Assembly: GCA_905147135.1 (NCBI GenBank)
Contig: LR990055.1
Location: forward strand, 1,426,001-1,490,000
Reading direction: 5' to 3'
Source: Blastobasis lacticolella
Taxonomy: Eukaryota; Arthropoda; Insecta; Lepidoptera; Blastobasidae
Length of the DNA stretch: 64,000 nucleotides
Every line of letters begins with the position of its first letter. Within the stretch, counting starts at the first letter, position 1. Positions 1 through 11,454 of this stretch are shown in pieces. Below the pieces are notes generated by a model. The model ran no database searches and was not told the DNA's origin. It was given only the letters and a program-made list of their open reading frames with translations. The position numbers and the translations under genes are program-made.

Positions 1-606
1 TCCTTATTAAATCGTGCAAACTTAGTAAGATACAATTTTGAATATATGTTTTATTTCAGTGATAGATCGAAATCTTCATTTCATGCCATTATATTTTCGT
101 TACATTTTCATTAGGTAGGTACTGTACTTTTAACACCGCACAGCGTATTTTCGCTAGCAAGAGAGCTGTTTAATTCGAGGCAGCGTCTAGTTTTTGCACA
201 TTTAAAACTGTATTCTCAGTAACACCACAGTCCGTAGTAGGTACTTAAGGAACGTCATCAAAAGTGATAGTTGCCTGCAGTTTTGGGTTACATTGTTAGG
301 ATTTCAAAGAAATGTAAAGAGAATGTAGTGAGTCGTAAGATTTTCATTCAAAGTAACTATTTTGAAGAAACAAAATTGTATTACTCACTCACTACTGACC
401 TGCTTACCTCGAATAAAAACTTGACAGCTCTTGTCATGAACGTAGTATAAAACCATATAGAAAAAATGTTATGGAGTATAAAAGTCGAAAAGTGGTTGTC
501 AGTAATTGGATGCGCAAAATTGTAGACAGGTCTAAGTGGTGTGGACTCCAATTGGTTGATTGTTTTTTGTAATATCTTTATTGCATTAAACATTATACTT
601 AATAAT
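1..606. other. No gene or recognised repeat
   Basis: AT-rich sequence. The only open frame of note (381-593, -) has no recognisable feature. Confidence 0.5.
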
Positions 607-965
607 AATAATCATCTTGGCGTTAATGTCTTGGTTGTGCTCTCGATAACGAGGGCCCGGGGTCCGCCTTGATCCTGATCCAGTATTTGGCGATCAGGTA
701 ATTACAGTGGAGCGACTACCATCTGACCTCCGTGACCCTGCTACCAGGGGAACCTGACCAGATTGGATCATGTTTACAAATTCAGTTGCCTGGATTTGCA
801 GGTTTCATCACGATGTTTTCCCTCACCGTAAGAGCATCGGTTAGTATACAACTAATGTACATAACTCAGAAAAGAGTCATTGGCACATGGCCGCAGCGGG
901 ATTCGATCCCGGTAACTCTCGCTTACGAGTTGGATGCTCATTATACTAAATACACAAAAAAAAAA
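607..965 (-). mobile_element. SINE family A (tRNA-derived), full-length type
   Basis: The tail (ATCATCTTGGCGTTAATG) is on the left and the tRNA-like head on the right, so it runs on the - strand. The body reads GTTTCATCACGATGTTTTCC, and GGGATTCGATCCCGG is the B-box region. Family A recurs many times in this window. Confidence 0.85.
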
Positions 966-1649
966 CAAAGAAACGAGTTGCCCTATAGTTTATAATGTGA
1001 AGGCGAGCTCATCCCACAACGGGATTTCATTCAGCTAACCTTTGATAAGCCGAGAGGTCCTTTGGAATTTAAATAACTTAATAATAGCTTAAAATACTAT
1101 AAGGATGAAATGCAAATAGGTAATAGGTAGCCTTTCAAAATTAATATCATTTAGGCTGACGATGATGATGGTGACACTGCGCAGATTACGGCCCATCTAG
1201 AAACAAGACTCCAGCATGTCGTCTATTTAACCGTGGTCTCCAATAGAGACAAATTAATGAGAAACAGGTTCCTATAGATCAGAACAAATATAAAAGAAAT
1301 ATAAAACACATGAACAGATTTTTCGTATACGAAACCGGCGTCATGTGCAATATCAAATATAGTTCGAAGTTACCGACACGAGCCTCCTCAAATACAGACC
1401 TCGATACGAGTTCCTTTATAAGAATATTTGCAATGCATATTTGCCGTACCAGCATATCTGGGAGCCTGTAAAAGTCAGAGCGTAGCGTCGACAGGAAAAT
1501 TCAGTCGCAATACTCTCGAATCTCGCCACCACTCAGACGGGGCCGACGCATGCACCGCCGTCGGCGCCACTAGTTTGCATATGACTACGTTTTCCACGAT
1601 ATGCCGTACCCTGGAAGAGAAATGAAGGAAGGAGGTAGTTTTTTAAATA
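966..1649. other. No gene recognised
   Basis: AT-rich except a short GC-rich patch at 1535-1575. No splice-bounded exon was seen. Confidence 0.45.
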
Positions 1650-2045
1650 AGGTTACCGATGTTCTTATAGTGAGGGAAAACATTGCGATGAAACCTGCAC
1701 AATACTGCATATTCAGCCGACTGAATGTAACCATGATCCAATCTGGTCAGGTTCCTGGGTTAAGCGGATCAGATAGCAGTGGTTCCAATGTGATAATTAC
1801 CTGAGGGCCTATCGGCTATCTCAGTGGACAACTGAATTTGACATAAAAAAATCTGACACTACTCTAATTTGGTAGACGCTATTGCCAGTTTCTAACGTAG
1901 ATGACGTGGTGTAGAATTATCTAGTGTCGAATACAGTTGTCAACTGAGTTAGCCAATAGCCCCGCTGATCTGCCAAATCCTGAAGCATGGTTAAGGTGGA
2001 CTAGGCCCTCGCGCGCAAAAGCAATCGGGACATTAACGCCGTGAT
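1650..2045 (+). mobile_element. SINE family A, two fragments
   Basis: The body at 1669-1800 (GAGGGAAAACATTGCGATGA, ATCCAATCTGGTCAGGTTCC) and the tail at 1950-2042 (CTGATCTGCCAAATCCTGA, GGGACATTAACGCC) are collinear. They may be one copy split by about 150 bases. Confidence 0.7.
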
Positions 2046-2318
2046 GAATATTTATATAGTAGTAGGTTGCGGCACGTTCACTGAAGACAAGGCACCTTAT
2101 CCACCTTCCATTCTTATTCCTTCGTGATTCCATTGCACGCTCGCCGGGAGCTTATTTTGCATTTATTTTTAAAAATGAAATTTGTGGCGTCCCCAGAAGG
2201 TGGAACCGGCGGTTATCTTATGGAAATTTGCACAAGGTGTAAAAGTAAATAGTCGTTGAGCGTCGAGGTTTTCCTACAAGCTTGTTTTAGCTCTGAAAAA
2301 TTCCCCCTTCGTCTATCT

Positions 2319-2722
2319 CAGTGGTTGGTAACCTTTTAGCGATGAGGGACCATTTGTTTCAATTTTGGACTTGAAGCCGTGGTTGATCGTATCAAAAGTA
2401 ACTAAGAGCGAGAGTAGTGATTTCGTTTTCAATATTGGCCATATTGGAATATCGTAAATCAAATTGCAGCTCAGTCAGTACAATATTGAATGTTTTCAAG
2501 GCAAAAAATCCAAGAGTCTCCGTAGGCTGGAAAATTATATAAGTCTTTGAAATTAGGGAATTAATTTGTTATTTTGCACAAAAAACTTTCAAATTTTGAA
2601 AAGTACCCCACAAAATATTGTTTGTGTTATCGAAATAGTGTTTGAATTAATTTTGTAATGACTTCAATGATGCCTTCGCCGACGTTCAGGTGCCTCCTCG
2701 GACCACTGGTTAAGAACCACTG
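2319..2722. mobile_element. hAT-type MITE with perfect 8-bp target duplication
   Basis: The ends are CAGTGGTTGGTAACC on the left and GGTTAAGAACCACTG on the right, a classic hAT terminal repeat. They are flanked on both sides by GTCTATCT (2311-2318 and 2723-2730). The 404-bp interior has no transposase frame. Confidence 0.85.
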
Positions 2723-2934
2723 GTCTATCTAGTATGTTCTCCAGAGACCCATATACTACGTTAAATAGGCAATCGGGGAAACAGTCCATGAATATAACAT
2801 GTTGTTTGTGCGGCCAGCCTGTATTTACATAGTGGAATTGCAAGCGATACCTTTAATATAAAAGTTATTGTGATGAATTATCCATGGCTGTTTTATGTTC
2901 TCTTCGGATATTGTTCTGCTGTATTTGGATAGTC

Positions 2935-3245
2935 AGCTCTGAGTTATTTATTTGTTGAACACTAACCGATGCTTACGTTGAGTAAACGTGATGAAACCCG
3001 ACTGATGAAACTGAATTTCTTTTGATGAAGACTGCACACTCAGGCGACTGAATGTGTACGATCCAATCTGGTTTCTGAGTTATTTATTAGTTGAACACTA
3101 ACCGATGCTCACGTTGAGGGAAAACGTGATGAAACCCGTGATGAAACCTGCACACTCAGGCGACTGAATGTGTACGATCCAATCTGGTTAGGTATCTCTG
3201 TTAACAGGGTCGCGGAGGTCAGGTGCCAGTCGCTTTACCATCAGT
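2935..3245 (+). mobile_element. SINE family A body with internal tandem duplication
   Basis: CTGAGTTATTTATT to CCAATCTGGTT occurs twice in a row (2938-3069, then 3075-3189). The tRNA head is missing. The first copy has an insertion around GAATTTCTTTTGATG. Confidence 0.8.
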
Positions 3246-3744
3246 CAGTTTATATTTATAAGTACCCGGTTTTGATTAATCGTGCGCAGTTCCGATCTCT
3301 GTAACCATACAACTATTCCGCGGGGACAATAGGTTTTACGGGATGAAAAGTAATCTACGTCGCTCGGGAATGATGTAGTTTTAAAAGCTACCCTTTTCCA
3401 GGCTTTTATATTAAGCTTTACCTAATAGTAGCAAAAAATGGTGTCGCTTTTTCTGTTGTTAATTTAGTGTATTCTTTTTATTTAAATGTGTAACAGTGTT
3501 TTCATTTATTCTGTTTTCAAAATCGGTTTAATACTTTAGGAGTTTATCCCTAACATACAAACTTGCAAACATATTGCACTAGTAATCATGACATTTTGCG
3601 ATAATGATGTTTTGAGATAATGACGTTGTGCGTCAAGACCATACCACGCTCACCAAACTCCTTACATACAAACACGCAAACATACAAACTTTTCCTCTGT
3701 ATAATGTGAATACCTACAGATAACACTATACCCTCCTCTTCCAG
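3246..3744. other. Intergenic or intronic sequence before exon A
   Basis: No coding signal was seen. The expected gene 1 signal-peptide exon was looked for here and not found. Confidence 0.4.
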
Positions 3745-3924
3745 GTAGCCTGTTCTCCCTGAGCAAGGTGTTCAACTTCTTCCCCGTGGGCGGCGAGAGG
3801 GAGTGCCGCCCGCGAGGGTTCCACGCAGCACGAGCTGGCATCTGCCTCAACCCTTACGACTGCCGGCAGCGGGATGGGAGATCAGCTGGCGATTGCGCGT
3901 ACGGGTTCGGCGTTTGCTGTGTTT
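3745..3924 (+). CDS. Gene 1 exon A: clip-like six-cysteine module
   Basis: The exon is bounded by CTCTTCCAG and the donor GTGAGT. It starts with two bases of a split codon and ends with one. It encodes six cysteines spaced C-x12-C-x5-C-x10-C-x6-CC, with GICLNPYDC near the middle and GDCAYGFGVCC at the end. In insect CUB proteins of this type the same pattern (GTCYTASEC, then GFGVCC) directly precedes the first CUB domain. It joins in frame to exon B to give GVCCVFEVSCGG. The upstream partner exon must end in phase 1 and was not found with confidence. Confidence 0.85.
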
Positions 3925-3944
3925 GTGAGTATATTTTTGTTTGA

Positions 3945-4262
3945 TTATTATATTACAGCTACATTCTATCATCGCACCGCTCGCCACCGACAGGGAGTTC
4001 ACCTTGGAGGGAAATTGGTCTCGAACTGTGCGGTTCCAAAGGAACTTTCTCCCACGCACACTAAGGTTGTGGAATGAATTACCCGGAGAGGTTTTCCCTG
4101 GAAAGTACAACAAAGAGTCCTTCAAGAAAGGGGTGAAAAGGATTTTAGATGTCGGCGACGCGTGGGTGATGCCCCTGGTATTGCAAACGTCCATAGGCTG
4201 CGGTGACTGCTTACCATCAGGCAGGCCGTAAGCTTGATTACCACCTTAGCGTTTTACTATCT
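3945..4262 (+). mobile_element. CR1-like LINE C-terminal fragment next to the exon A donor
   Basis: The + strand encodes LEGNWSRTVRFQRNFLPRTL, RLWNELPGEVFPGKYNKESF and KKGVKRIL, the CR1-type ORF2 end, then VLQTSIGCGDCLPSGRP from the tail. It starts about 20 bases after the exon A donor. Confidence 0.8.
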
Positions 4263-4573
4263 AACGCGATAACATTTAGCTATTTAGCAGAATTTTGTAA
4301 CTAATCCTTGAGATGAGGTAATGTAGTTCCCAATTACTGAAAAAAATGTTTAAATGTTCATTTAGAATAGCAACGGGGTCGAACTATATTATTCGGGATC
4401 AACTTCAAGCGGGGATAGCGCTGTCACCTGACCTATCGTTCTCATGAATCGATCTCCCTCATGCATGCTCATGAAACCTCCATCTATGATACCACCATCA
4501 CAATTTCTCTACTGATTTTTACTTTACTTCATGTCTTCTTAATGGTAGATATTCAGTTGCCTTAAGTACTAAA

Positions 4574-4840
4574 CCTTGGCCGTGTGGTGTCCGGCAGAGT
4601 AGAATAGCACCAACCCCTTACACTCATGGGTGTCATACAAGGCGACTAATGTTTTCGAGGCAACAGATCAAGAGTCTCCGTAGTCTGGAAAATGGGCAGC
4701 AGCATTTTCCATTGTTATATTTAAACACTGCGATCTCCAACCCGCCTGCCAAGCGTAGAGATTATGGCAATAACCTCCCCTTTCGTGGGAGAGACCCTAA
4801 GTCCTGCAGTGGACTTCTAAGGGCTGTGATGATGAAGTAC
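4574..4840 (+). mobile_element. Retroposon family C
   Basis: GCCGTGTGGTGTCCGGCAGA, CACTCATGGGTGTCATACAA and GGCGACTAA, then GATTATGGCAATAACCTCCC and GGGCTGTGATGATGA. The (GAT)n tail is at the right end. Confidence 0.8.
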
Positions 4841-5382
4841 TAAAAGTTTTGTTTTGAACAAATATTTTTGAAGCTCAGAGATCTAAATCAAATATCTGTG
4901 TAGATTGATGACCATGACACTCGTAATGTCAGTTCACAAACTCCTGCACGTTGATTTCAGGAAACCGGTACACTAAACTAGCACTGCATGTCCGCCTAAA
5001 TCCACTCCAATCCAATACAGTCCACTAAGCAGGCAACTCAGGAAATATTCCATGAATATTGGCCCTAACTAACCCGCGGCCGCCGTCCCGCCAATGTAAT
5101 ATGAATGAGTCGCCAAATGAATGAGCGGGCCAGTTCGCTACATCTAATCCCAAATGAACCAGTGAGGGAGTGAGTGAATTAGTAATACTCCCAGGAACAG
5201 TTGGAGAAGTTCTCCACAAAATACCGATGAGATTTGCTCGGCTAGGAAATTATCGGATTTGCTCAGAATTTTGTTACGTGATCGAGTCAATGTTGTGGTT
5301 TCCATTAATTCTGGTTTAGTTGTAGTTGGTTATATAATTATAGCTATTTGATAAGGTGTGAAGTGATGAATTTTTTTATGGT

Positions 5383-5545
5383 ATTCAGTGACAAACCTGA
5401 TTGTAAGTGGTAACTATCGCCCATAACATGTAAAATTCATACATTTAGGTTGTAGGTAACAAAAATGCAGAACCGCAGGTGCTTTGTCACTGTGAGGACT
5501 AAGATGAAATGTAATTCTGTCTTGTCTGTTATTTCGCTAGCTACC
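5383..5545 (+). mobile_element. Repeat family D copy
   Basis: GTAACTATCGCCCATAACAT, AAAAATGCAGAACCGCAGGTG and GTCACTGTGAGGACTAAGAT are the family D blocks. Other copies are at 6572-6725 (-), 32200-32355 (+) and 43345-43560 (+). This is a LINE-tail-like dispersed repeat. Confidence 0.7.
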
Positions 5546-5564
5546 GTGAATGTTATTTAGGAAC

Positions 5565-5665
5565 TATAGAGCGTCTAATGGCTACCGTAAGGGCGACGTA
5601 CCGGGTTCGATCCCCAGTGCCGCTACGTAACAGTGACTTTTCTGAGTTATATACATAAGATACAG
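5565..5665 (+). mobile_element. SINE family A head fragment
   Basis: TAATGGCTACCGTAAGGGC, then GGGTTCGATCCCCAG, then TTTCTGAGTTATATACAT match the tRNA head and first body bases. The rest is missing. Confidence 0.55.
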
Positions 5666-6231
5666 AAATTTAACCATAGGGCCTTCTGTAAGGAATTTCT
5701 CACGTCATTGATTTATTTGGTACTATGTTGATGGCATGACTTTTTTGTGACAAATAAGCAGACAGCCTACTTGATAGAAAGTAATTATAAGAATGTGTCC
5801 TGAGAGAAGATTATTATGATACGAACACTCATACATACATTAACATGGATTCGATGTAAACCAGAAAAACCACTATACCATGCCCATGAATAATCCACTG
5901 CCTCGGTGTTCCCAGACACGTGTATACCTACGAATGTGGAAACTCGGTGAAGTGGATTCCTGGAAGACTTGTTTATAAGGAAACTGGAAATAACAGGTTT
6001 TGGCAGGGTCTTAACCGCAAAGAGAGACAGTGCGTTAATAGCGCAGAGCGAACATTCGACTTACATGTAGACGTCGCTTTGAGATTGAAACGATCAGGGC
6101 CTCAAGACCGCTAATGTACATGCCTCGATTGAGCCCAATCAAATTGCAAACGAGAAACAATAGTATGGAATAAACAGAGAGATGGATTGCTTACGTTCTT
6201 GGTTTCATGCTTTTGTCAAGAGGAGGAGTCC

Positions 6232-6486
6232 ATCATCATCATCATCATCACAGCCCATAACAATCCACTGCAGGACTTCGGGCCTCTCCCACGAAAGGGG
6301 AGGTCATTGCCATAATCTCCACGCTTGGCAGGCGGGTTGGAGATCGCAGTGCAGTTGATGTAAATCTACCGAGAAAGATGCTGCGGCCCATCTTGCGGAT
6401 TTGTCCCTTAGTCGCCTTTTACGACACCCACGGGAAGAGATGGGGTGGTGCTATTTTTTGAGGTGGCGGCATCACACACCACCACC
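6232..6486 (-). mobile_element. Retroposon family C with 15-bp target duplication
   Basis: The (ATC)n tail is on the left, then CAGCCCATAACAATCCACTG. CAAGAGGAGGAGTCC flanks it perfectly at 6217-6231 and 6487-6501. Confidence 0.9.
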
Positions 6487-6571
6487 CAAGAGGAGGAGTC
6501 CGCCTAAGTGAAAACCACCGCCTTATCTATTTCTGCCGCCAAGCAACAATGCTTGCATTGTTGTGTTCCGG

Positions 6572-6725
6572 TTTGAATGATAAGGTAGCCAGCGCAATTA
6601 CAGGCATGAGACATTCCATCTTAGTCCTCACAGAGAAAATGCACCTGCTGTTCTGCATTTTTGTTGCAAACCTGAATGCTTGAATCGTAGATGTTATGAG
6701 CGACAATTACCGCTTACTCAGGTGG
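6572..6725 (-). mobile_element. Repeat family D copy
   Basis: ATCTTAGTCCTCACAGAG, ATTTTTGTTGCAAACCTGA and GAGCGACAATTACCGCTTAC are the reverse complement of the family D blocks. Confidence 0.7.
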
Positions 6726-6889
6726 AATGTCTTATCGTTTGTCACTGCGTAGAATAAACAAAAAGTGGGATAAAGGCAGGGAGATGACGATAATGACGCT
6801 AGAGTGGGTAAGAGGGAAGGAGGGGAGTGTAGGGTCACGTTAAGGTGGGAGGGTGGGGGTAGCTGACTATAACATGCAGCATCTGTAAT

Positions 6890-7215
6890 GCAAAGTCTGT
6901 CTGGCGGTGGCGTGGGGGTCGGGTCACTCTTTTCCTCAAATATAGTCAATGGCTGGGCACCGCGGTATACCCGTGAACGGGTACTGCCTTGGTGGACTGG
7001 CTTACTCTTGCTGTAGTTTTAGGTAGTTTACTTAAGTAGGTATACTACACATAGGCACCTATACAATATATTGGACGCAGTCCGGCTCTGCCTGGCGTTG
7101 TCGGGCGCTTACCAGCTCCGTCTGGTATTGTCGGGCACGGCCGTGGTTGGCGAGGGGCGGGTGTGCTCCGGCCAACATGTCAATGTGTGTTTCCTTCTAC
7201 ACTTTTCTACCGATT
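6890..7215 (+). mobile_element. Repeat family F copy 1
   Basis: GTCGGGTCACTCTTTTCC, ACCCGTGAACGGGTACTG, CAGTCCGGCTCTGCCTGGC and GTCTGGTATTGTCGGGCACG, then CGGCCAACATGTCA; shared with 39180-39475. Confidence 0.65.
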
Positions 7216-7914
7216 GAAAGAGATATTCTATTTCCTAATCCATAAAGAAATTTCAAGTTTGAGTGTGACGATGATGTAAACATCAACGCAGGTGAAAGCC
7301 AATATTTAACAGTAAACTATAAGTGTACTCCACAAATTGCGACGTCTACGCTCATCTTGCTCCGCGACACAACAACAAAAGGCACTTCTGGTAGCGCAAA
7401 CGACAATAACGCGTCAAATATCTCGAATGCTTAGACGCACTATAGCGGGGCCATTTTAAACTTGGTCATATGAAGGTTTTCGCTCGACTGAAGTGCGGCT
7501 TTTCTTTCTTTCCCCTGCGATTTATTGCATATTGTTCTGTGTCCATGTGGCCTATTGTAGCTATTGTCCCGATAGCTTCCACTCTACCGCAAGTCGAAAG
7601 TTCATTTTCACCAGGTTATCGAAAGCCAGGAAAATCCGGTGACACGAATTTGTTTGGCAAACAAGACGTAGTTTATGAAGTTTACGATCAGGTAATGATG
7701 TCAGTTTTGAATGATTTGTTGGTCCATTGTCTGGGATGTGGTCGGAGAACTACTATGTTATTAATTGACAGGAAATACAGGCGCAAGAAAGTTGACGCTT
7801 TTCATAAGTAAGAATCTGTTATTGGGTTTCTGTTATTTACGAATATCTGATGTAAAAGGTATAAGAGCTATTGATTCTATGACCAATAAAAATATTTCAC
7901 GTTCATTTTTTATG

Positions 7915-8395
7915 TTATACGGCTGACGAACAGGCAAGCGGGCCACCTGATGGAAAGCGGTCACCACCGCCTATGGACATCAGCAACACCACGGGGGTAA
8001 CCGATGCGTTGCCCGCCTCTAAAGAGACCTCTATTATATCTTTTGAAAAATCCCATATCATAAAATAGTCGAAAGGGTACAATGTGGCTTTCTGTGGAGA
8101 AACGTTGTTTCCAACCTTCTGGTGGACACTTATAGAGGGTCTACGTAGTGAGGATGAGCACCCAGCCCGCGGCTTTACATTGACATCACATTGAACTGCC
8201 ATTGGAGTATTTGCTAGTCTGCCGCCCCCGCAAGGCACGGGAAGGAGAGGCTGGCCCAAGAAGCGACGACTAGAGTGATTTGTGTGTCACGGACACACCA
8301 CTAAGGCTGCCGAAGACCAAGCAAAGTGGACTAAGAAAAGCAGGAAGGGGACCCCCGGCCCCAGCGTGTTGCGCGGGAGCGCAACCTTTTAAAGC
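7915..8395 (-). mobile_element. LINE tail region, mixed families
   Basis: AGGCAAGCGGGCCACCTGAT, GGTCACCACCGCCTATGGAC and AGCAACACCACGGGGGTAAC are the reverse complement of a common LINE 3' end. 8225-8395 has another tail (GAAGACCAAGCAAAGTGGAC). Confidence 0.6.
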
Positions 8396-9059
8396 CAAAA
8401 TGATGATTATGGATTAAAACGACAGTCTCTTGGTAGATTTTAAATGGCAACACCATTAACTATGCAATTGAGAGTGAATGACGATTACATTAGGACTCTA
8501 TCGTGACAAGTTTTTTAGAATACCCAATTTGTCTTAATCGTATTAGGGTCGCAATTGAGTGCAATGAGGGATTTTCAAGTTGACATTTAAAAAAAGAAAG
8601 ATTTTCTTATTGTCAAATATATGGCAATTCAGTGATAATACGAGTATGTCAAATATACACACAAGGACCAATACTAATGAATGATTGACTGTATGCTTCA
8701 TAGTTTCATTAGATTTTTCCATGCAAACACAGTTTGTTTTTAGTACTTTGCAAGATTAGCTGTAAAAAAGGATTAATAGATACTTCAGACTGACAAAAGG
8801 CAAACTCAACATAAGCGACTAGCTCCACTAATGCAGTGCAGTGCACTGCGCGGCGCACCACGCAGTGCCACGTCACGGTGACAACAAAGAAAACGGTGGT
8901 GTTATTCTGGTTTTTCACGTTAGGCAATGATCGCACGAGAGATTTACGAATGATTGTGAATTAGGCAACGTTTGCACGAGAGCTTTTTCGACGCTTTTAC
9001 GCGCGTTATTTTAAACGACTCGCATGATTATTGACCTTATGTCGACCTTATGTATGGAG

Positions 9060-9180
9060 GTCAGTTGGCAGTTGTTCCACTGTAATTGCCTGATCTGCTA
9101 AATCTTGGATCATAGTCAAAGCGGGCCCCGGGTCCTCGCGTGCGAGAGCACAAACAGGATTTGACGCCAAGATCATCATT
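9060..9180 (+). mobile_element. SINE family A tail
   Basis: CACTGTAATTGCCTGATCTGC to TTTGACGCCAAGATCATCAT is the 3' part of family A. Confidence 0.75.
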
Positions 9181-9189
9181 ATCATCGTC

Positions 9190-9370
9190 TTGGTGTTAAA
9201 TTTCGGTTGCCAGGAGTCCCGCCTTCCTACTCCTCTTGGTCCACTTCGCTCGGTCTTCGGTATCCTTGGAGTTTGTTGGCACGCATGTCGTTCTTATCGA
9301 CGTCTAGCCATCGCTTCGTGAGTTGAACTCTCCTTCCCGTGCCTAGCGGGCTGGCATGGTCAGACATTAT
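9190..9370 (-). mobile_element. LINE tail, same family as 25975-26320
   Basis: TCCACTTCGCTCGGTCTTCG, GTTGGCACGCATGTCGTTCT and GACGTCTAGCCATCGCTTCG closely match 26020-26110. Confidence 0.7.
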
Positions 9371-10734
9371 TGTCGCCACGTAATTTGCCGTTTAATTTCC
9401 TTACTATCATTATCCGCATCTTGTCTCTCACGTTCCGTTTAGAGTAATCTGATCAATTATAATCGTATGGTGCAGGATGTTTTTCAACAAGCTCATAAAA
9501 CATTATATTGAAGTCAACATCATCATAATGACGCCACGATGATTATTTAATTTATATTATTGTCAATGCTACATTGACATTACAATTTGTGTGCCGTTTT
9601 TGTAACCTTGATCTGGCTCGGGTTAATATTTGATTATAACATAATGGTGACATCCTGAAAACCTGCTGAAAACGGTCCGGATACATTCTCAGGTTTACCA
9701 TCAACTGGTAAGTCTATTTTTACACCGGTATTCCATATAGGGTGCACCCAATAGTTACGTCGAGGTCGTCTACATTTTTGCATATTAACCATCTGCAGTA
9801 CGGCCAACATGTCTTCATCCCCGGAAGAAGACATAATTTTACTTTAAAATCTTTGAAAACGAATTTTTTCTTTGGATGTTTACTTCTGACAGGTGTCCAT
9901 AGATTCACCATCTGTAGACCGTGGTAAGTCATTCCATATTTTAACTAAAAAGTATAACATCAGTAATATCTAAAGAAATTGAACCATGCAACTTCCGCGA
10001 ATACTATACTATAAATGATTCTTTTTACGATGGAGTTAAGGGAGGGTAATGAAGTTAACAATCTATGTATGTAAAGTTGATAAACGTGGAAGAATCGACA
10101 GAGATTTGTCAGGACCATAGCAAGTGGAACAATGTCGTCTCTGTCGTATGTCGTCAATGTCGTACTCTTGCGGGGGAAAGGGGTTTGTGTGTATGTATGT
10201 TTATATGAATGTTTGTATGGATGTTTATTCTAGCTCAAAAACTACTTGGCCGATTTTCGTTAAAAGCGTATTGATTGTCCGATGGTTACAGGCTCTATGA
10301 TAATACATTCAATTAAATTATCTTGAGGATATAAGAACATAAAAACTTCAAAATTTTTAAATTCAGAAGATTGATTCGGTCATGTTAGGAATTTTTATTC
10401 ACATTGATTGATTCTGTTGTAGGATAAACCGCACTGCTTAAATTTGTCCTCAACTGGTTGAAGACATGATTTTGGGACAATATTACGACAAAATGTTTTA
10501 AAACGTAGTAATTTTGAATTTTGAATTTCTGTCCTTTACGAATGTTTACTTAAACTGAGTGTATACCACGGTGGCTCATTCAAAACTATAACTACAAAGT
10601 ATAACATCAGTAGTAAGTATAAAGAGAGTGAATATAACTTAAATTACTCGGAAACCATTGCTCTTAGAAAACTGGATCCTAAAAAAAAATGATAGTGCCC
10701 GTCGATATCTATAAGTATTTGCTGTTCTGGAACG

Positions 10735-11165
10735 AGCGTTTTAAGGCAAATAGTTTCAGAGTTATTACAGTTTTAAGATTGACAGCTGTCATACGGAATG
10801 TAGATCTCGACTATCATTTCTCTTCAGGAACTAGTGTTCAAGGAGCGATAGTTTCAGAGTTATTACAGTATTAAGTTTGACAGCTGTCAACCGAAATGTA
10901 GATGTCGACGAGCACTATCATTTCTCTTCAGAAACTAGTGTTCTAGAAGTGATAGTTTAAGAGTTATTACAGTATTAAGTTTGACAGCTGTCAACCGAAA
11001 TGTAGATGTCGACGAGCACTATCATTTCTCTTTAGGAACTAGTATTCTAGCACCAATAGTTTCAGAGTTATTACAGTTTTAAGTGTGACAGGTGCCATCC
11101 AAAATGTAGATTTCTACGAGTACCAGCATTTCTTTTTAGAAACTAGTGTTCTAGAACCAAACATG
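10735..11165 (-). repeat. 104-bp tandem array inside element copy 1
   Basis: Four units are anchored by GACAGCTGTC, or a variant, at 10781, 10879, 10983 and 11087 (spacings 98, 104, 104). Each also has AGTTATTACAG, AACTAGT and CTATCATTTCTCTT. The mirror copy is at about 62340-62765. The units contain a perfect 10-bp palindrome with a CAGCTG E-box core. Confidence 0.85.
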
Positions 11166-11454
11166 CCTTATTTATAATTCGGGATGAACTGAGAAGACAA
11201 TGACGACAGGATCACGAAAGCGAAACAACTCCGATAATGTTAAAGAATCAGAAAAAGGGGAGGGGCTTACGCATCAGCTGTCAAACTTTCTTTGACAAGG
11301 TCGGTTTCCTATTTCATTCACACGCGTTGTATCTGTACTAAAAAAAGTAGACAGATATATGTGTGTCGACTGTGTCACATAAAGAGGAAAGATTCGAACT
11401 GTTGGTAAAAAGAAACAGTCAGATGTGACGTTTCATGTTGACATCTACTGACAC

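Noticed and set aside
7470..7811. 113-codon + strand frame starting MKVFARLKCG
   Set aside because: It has no family motif and no splice context, and it lies in a repeat-rich intron of gene 1. It could not be supported as a gene.
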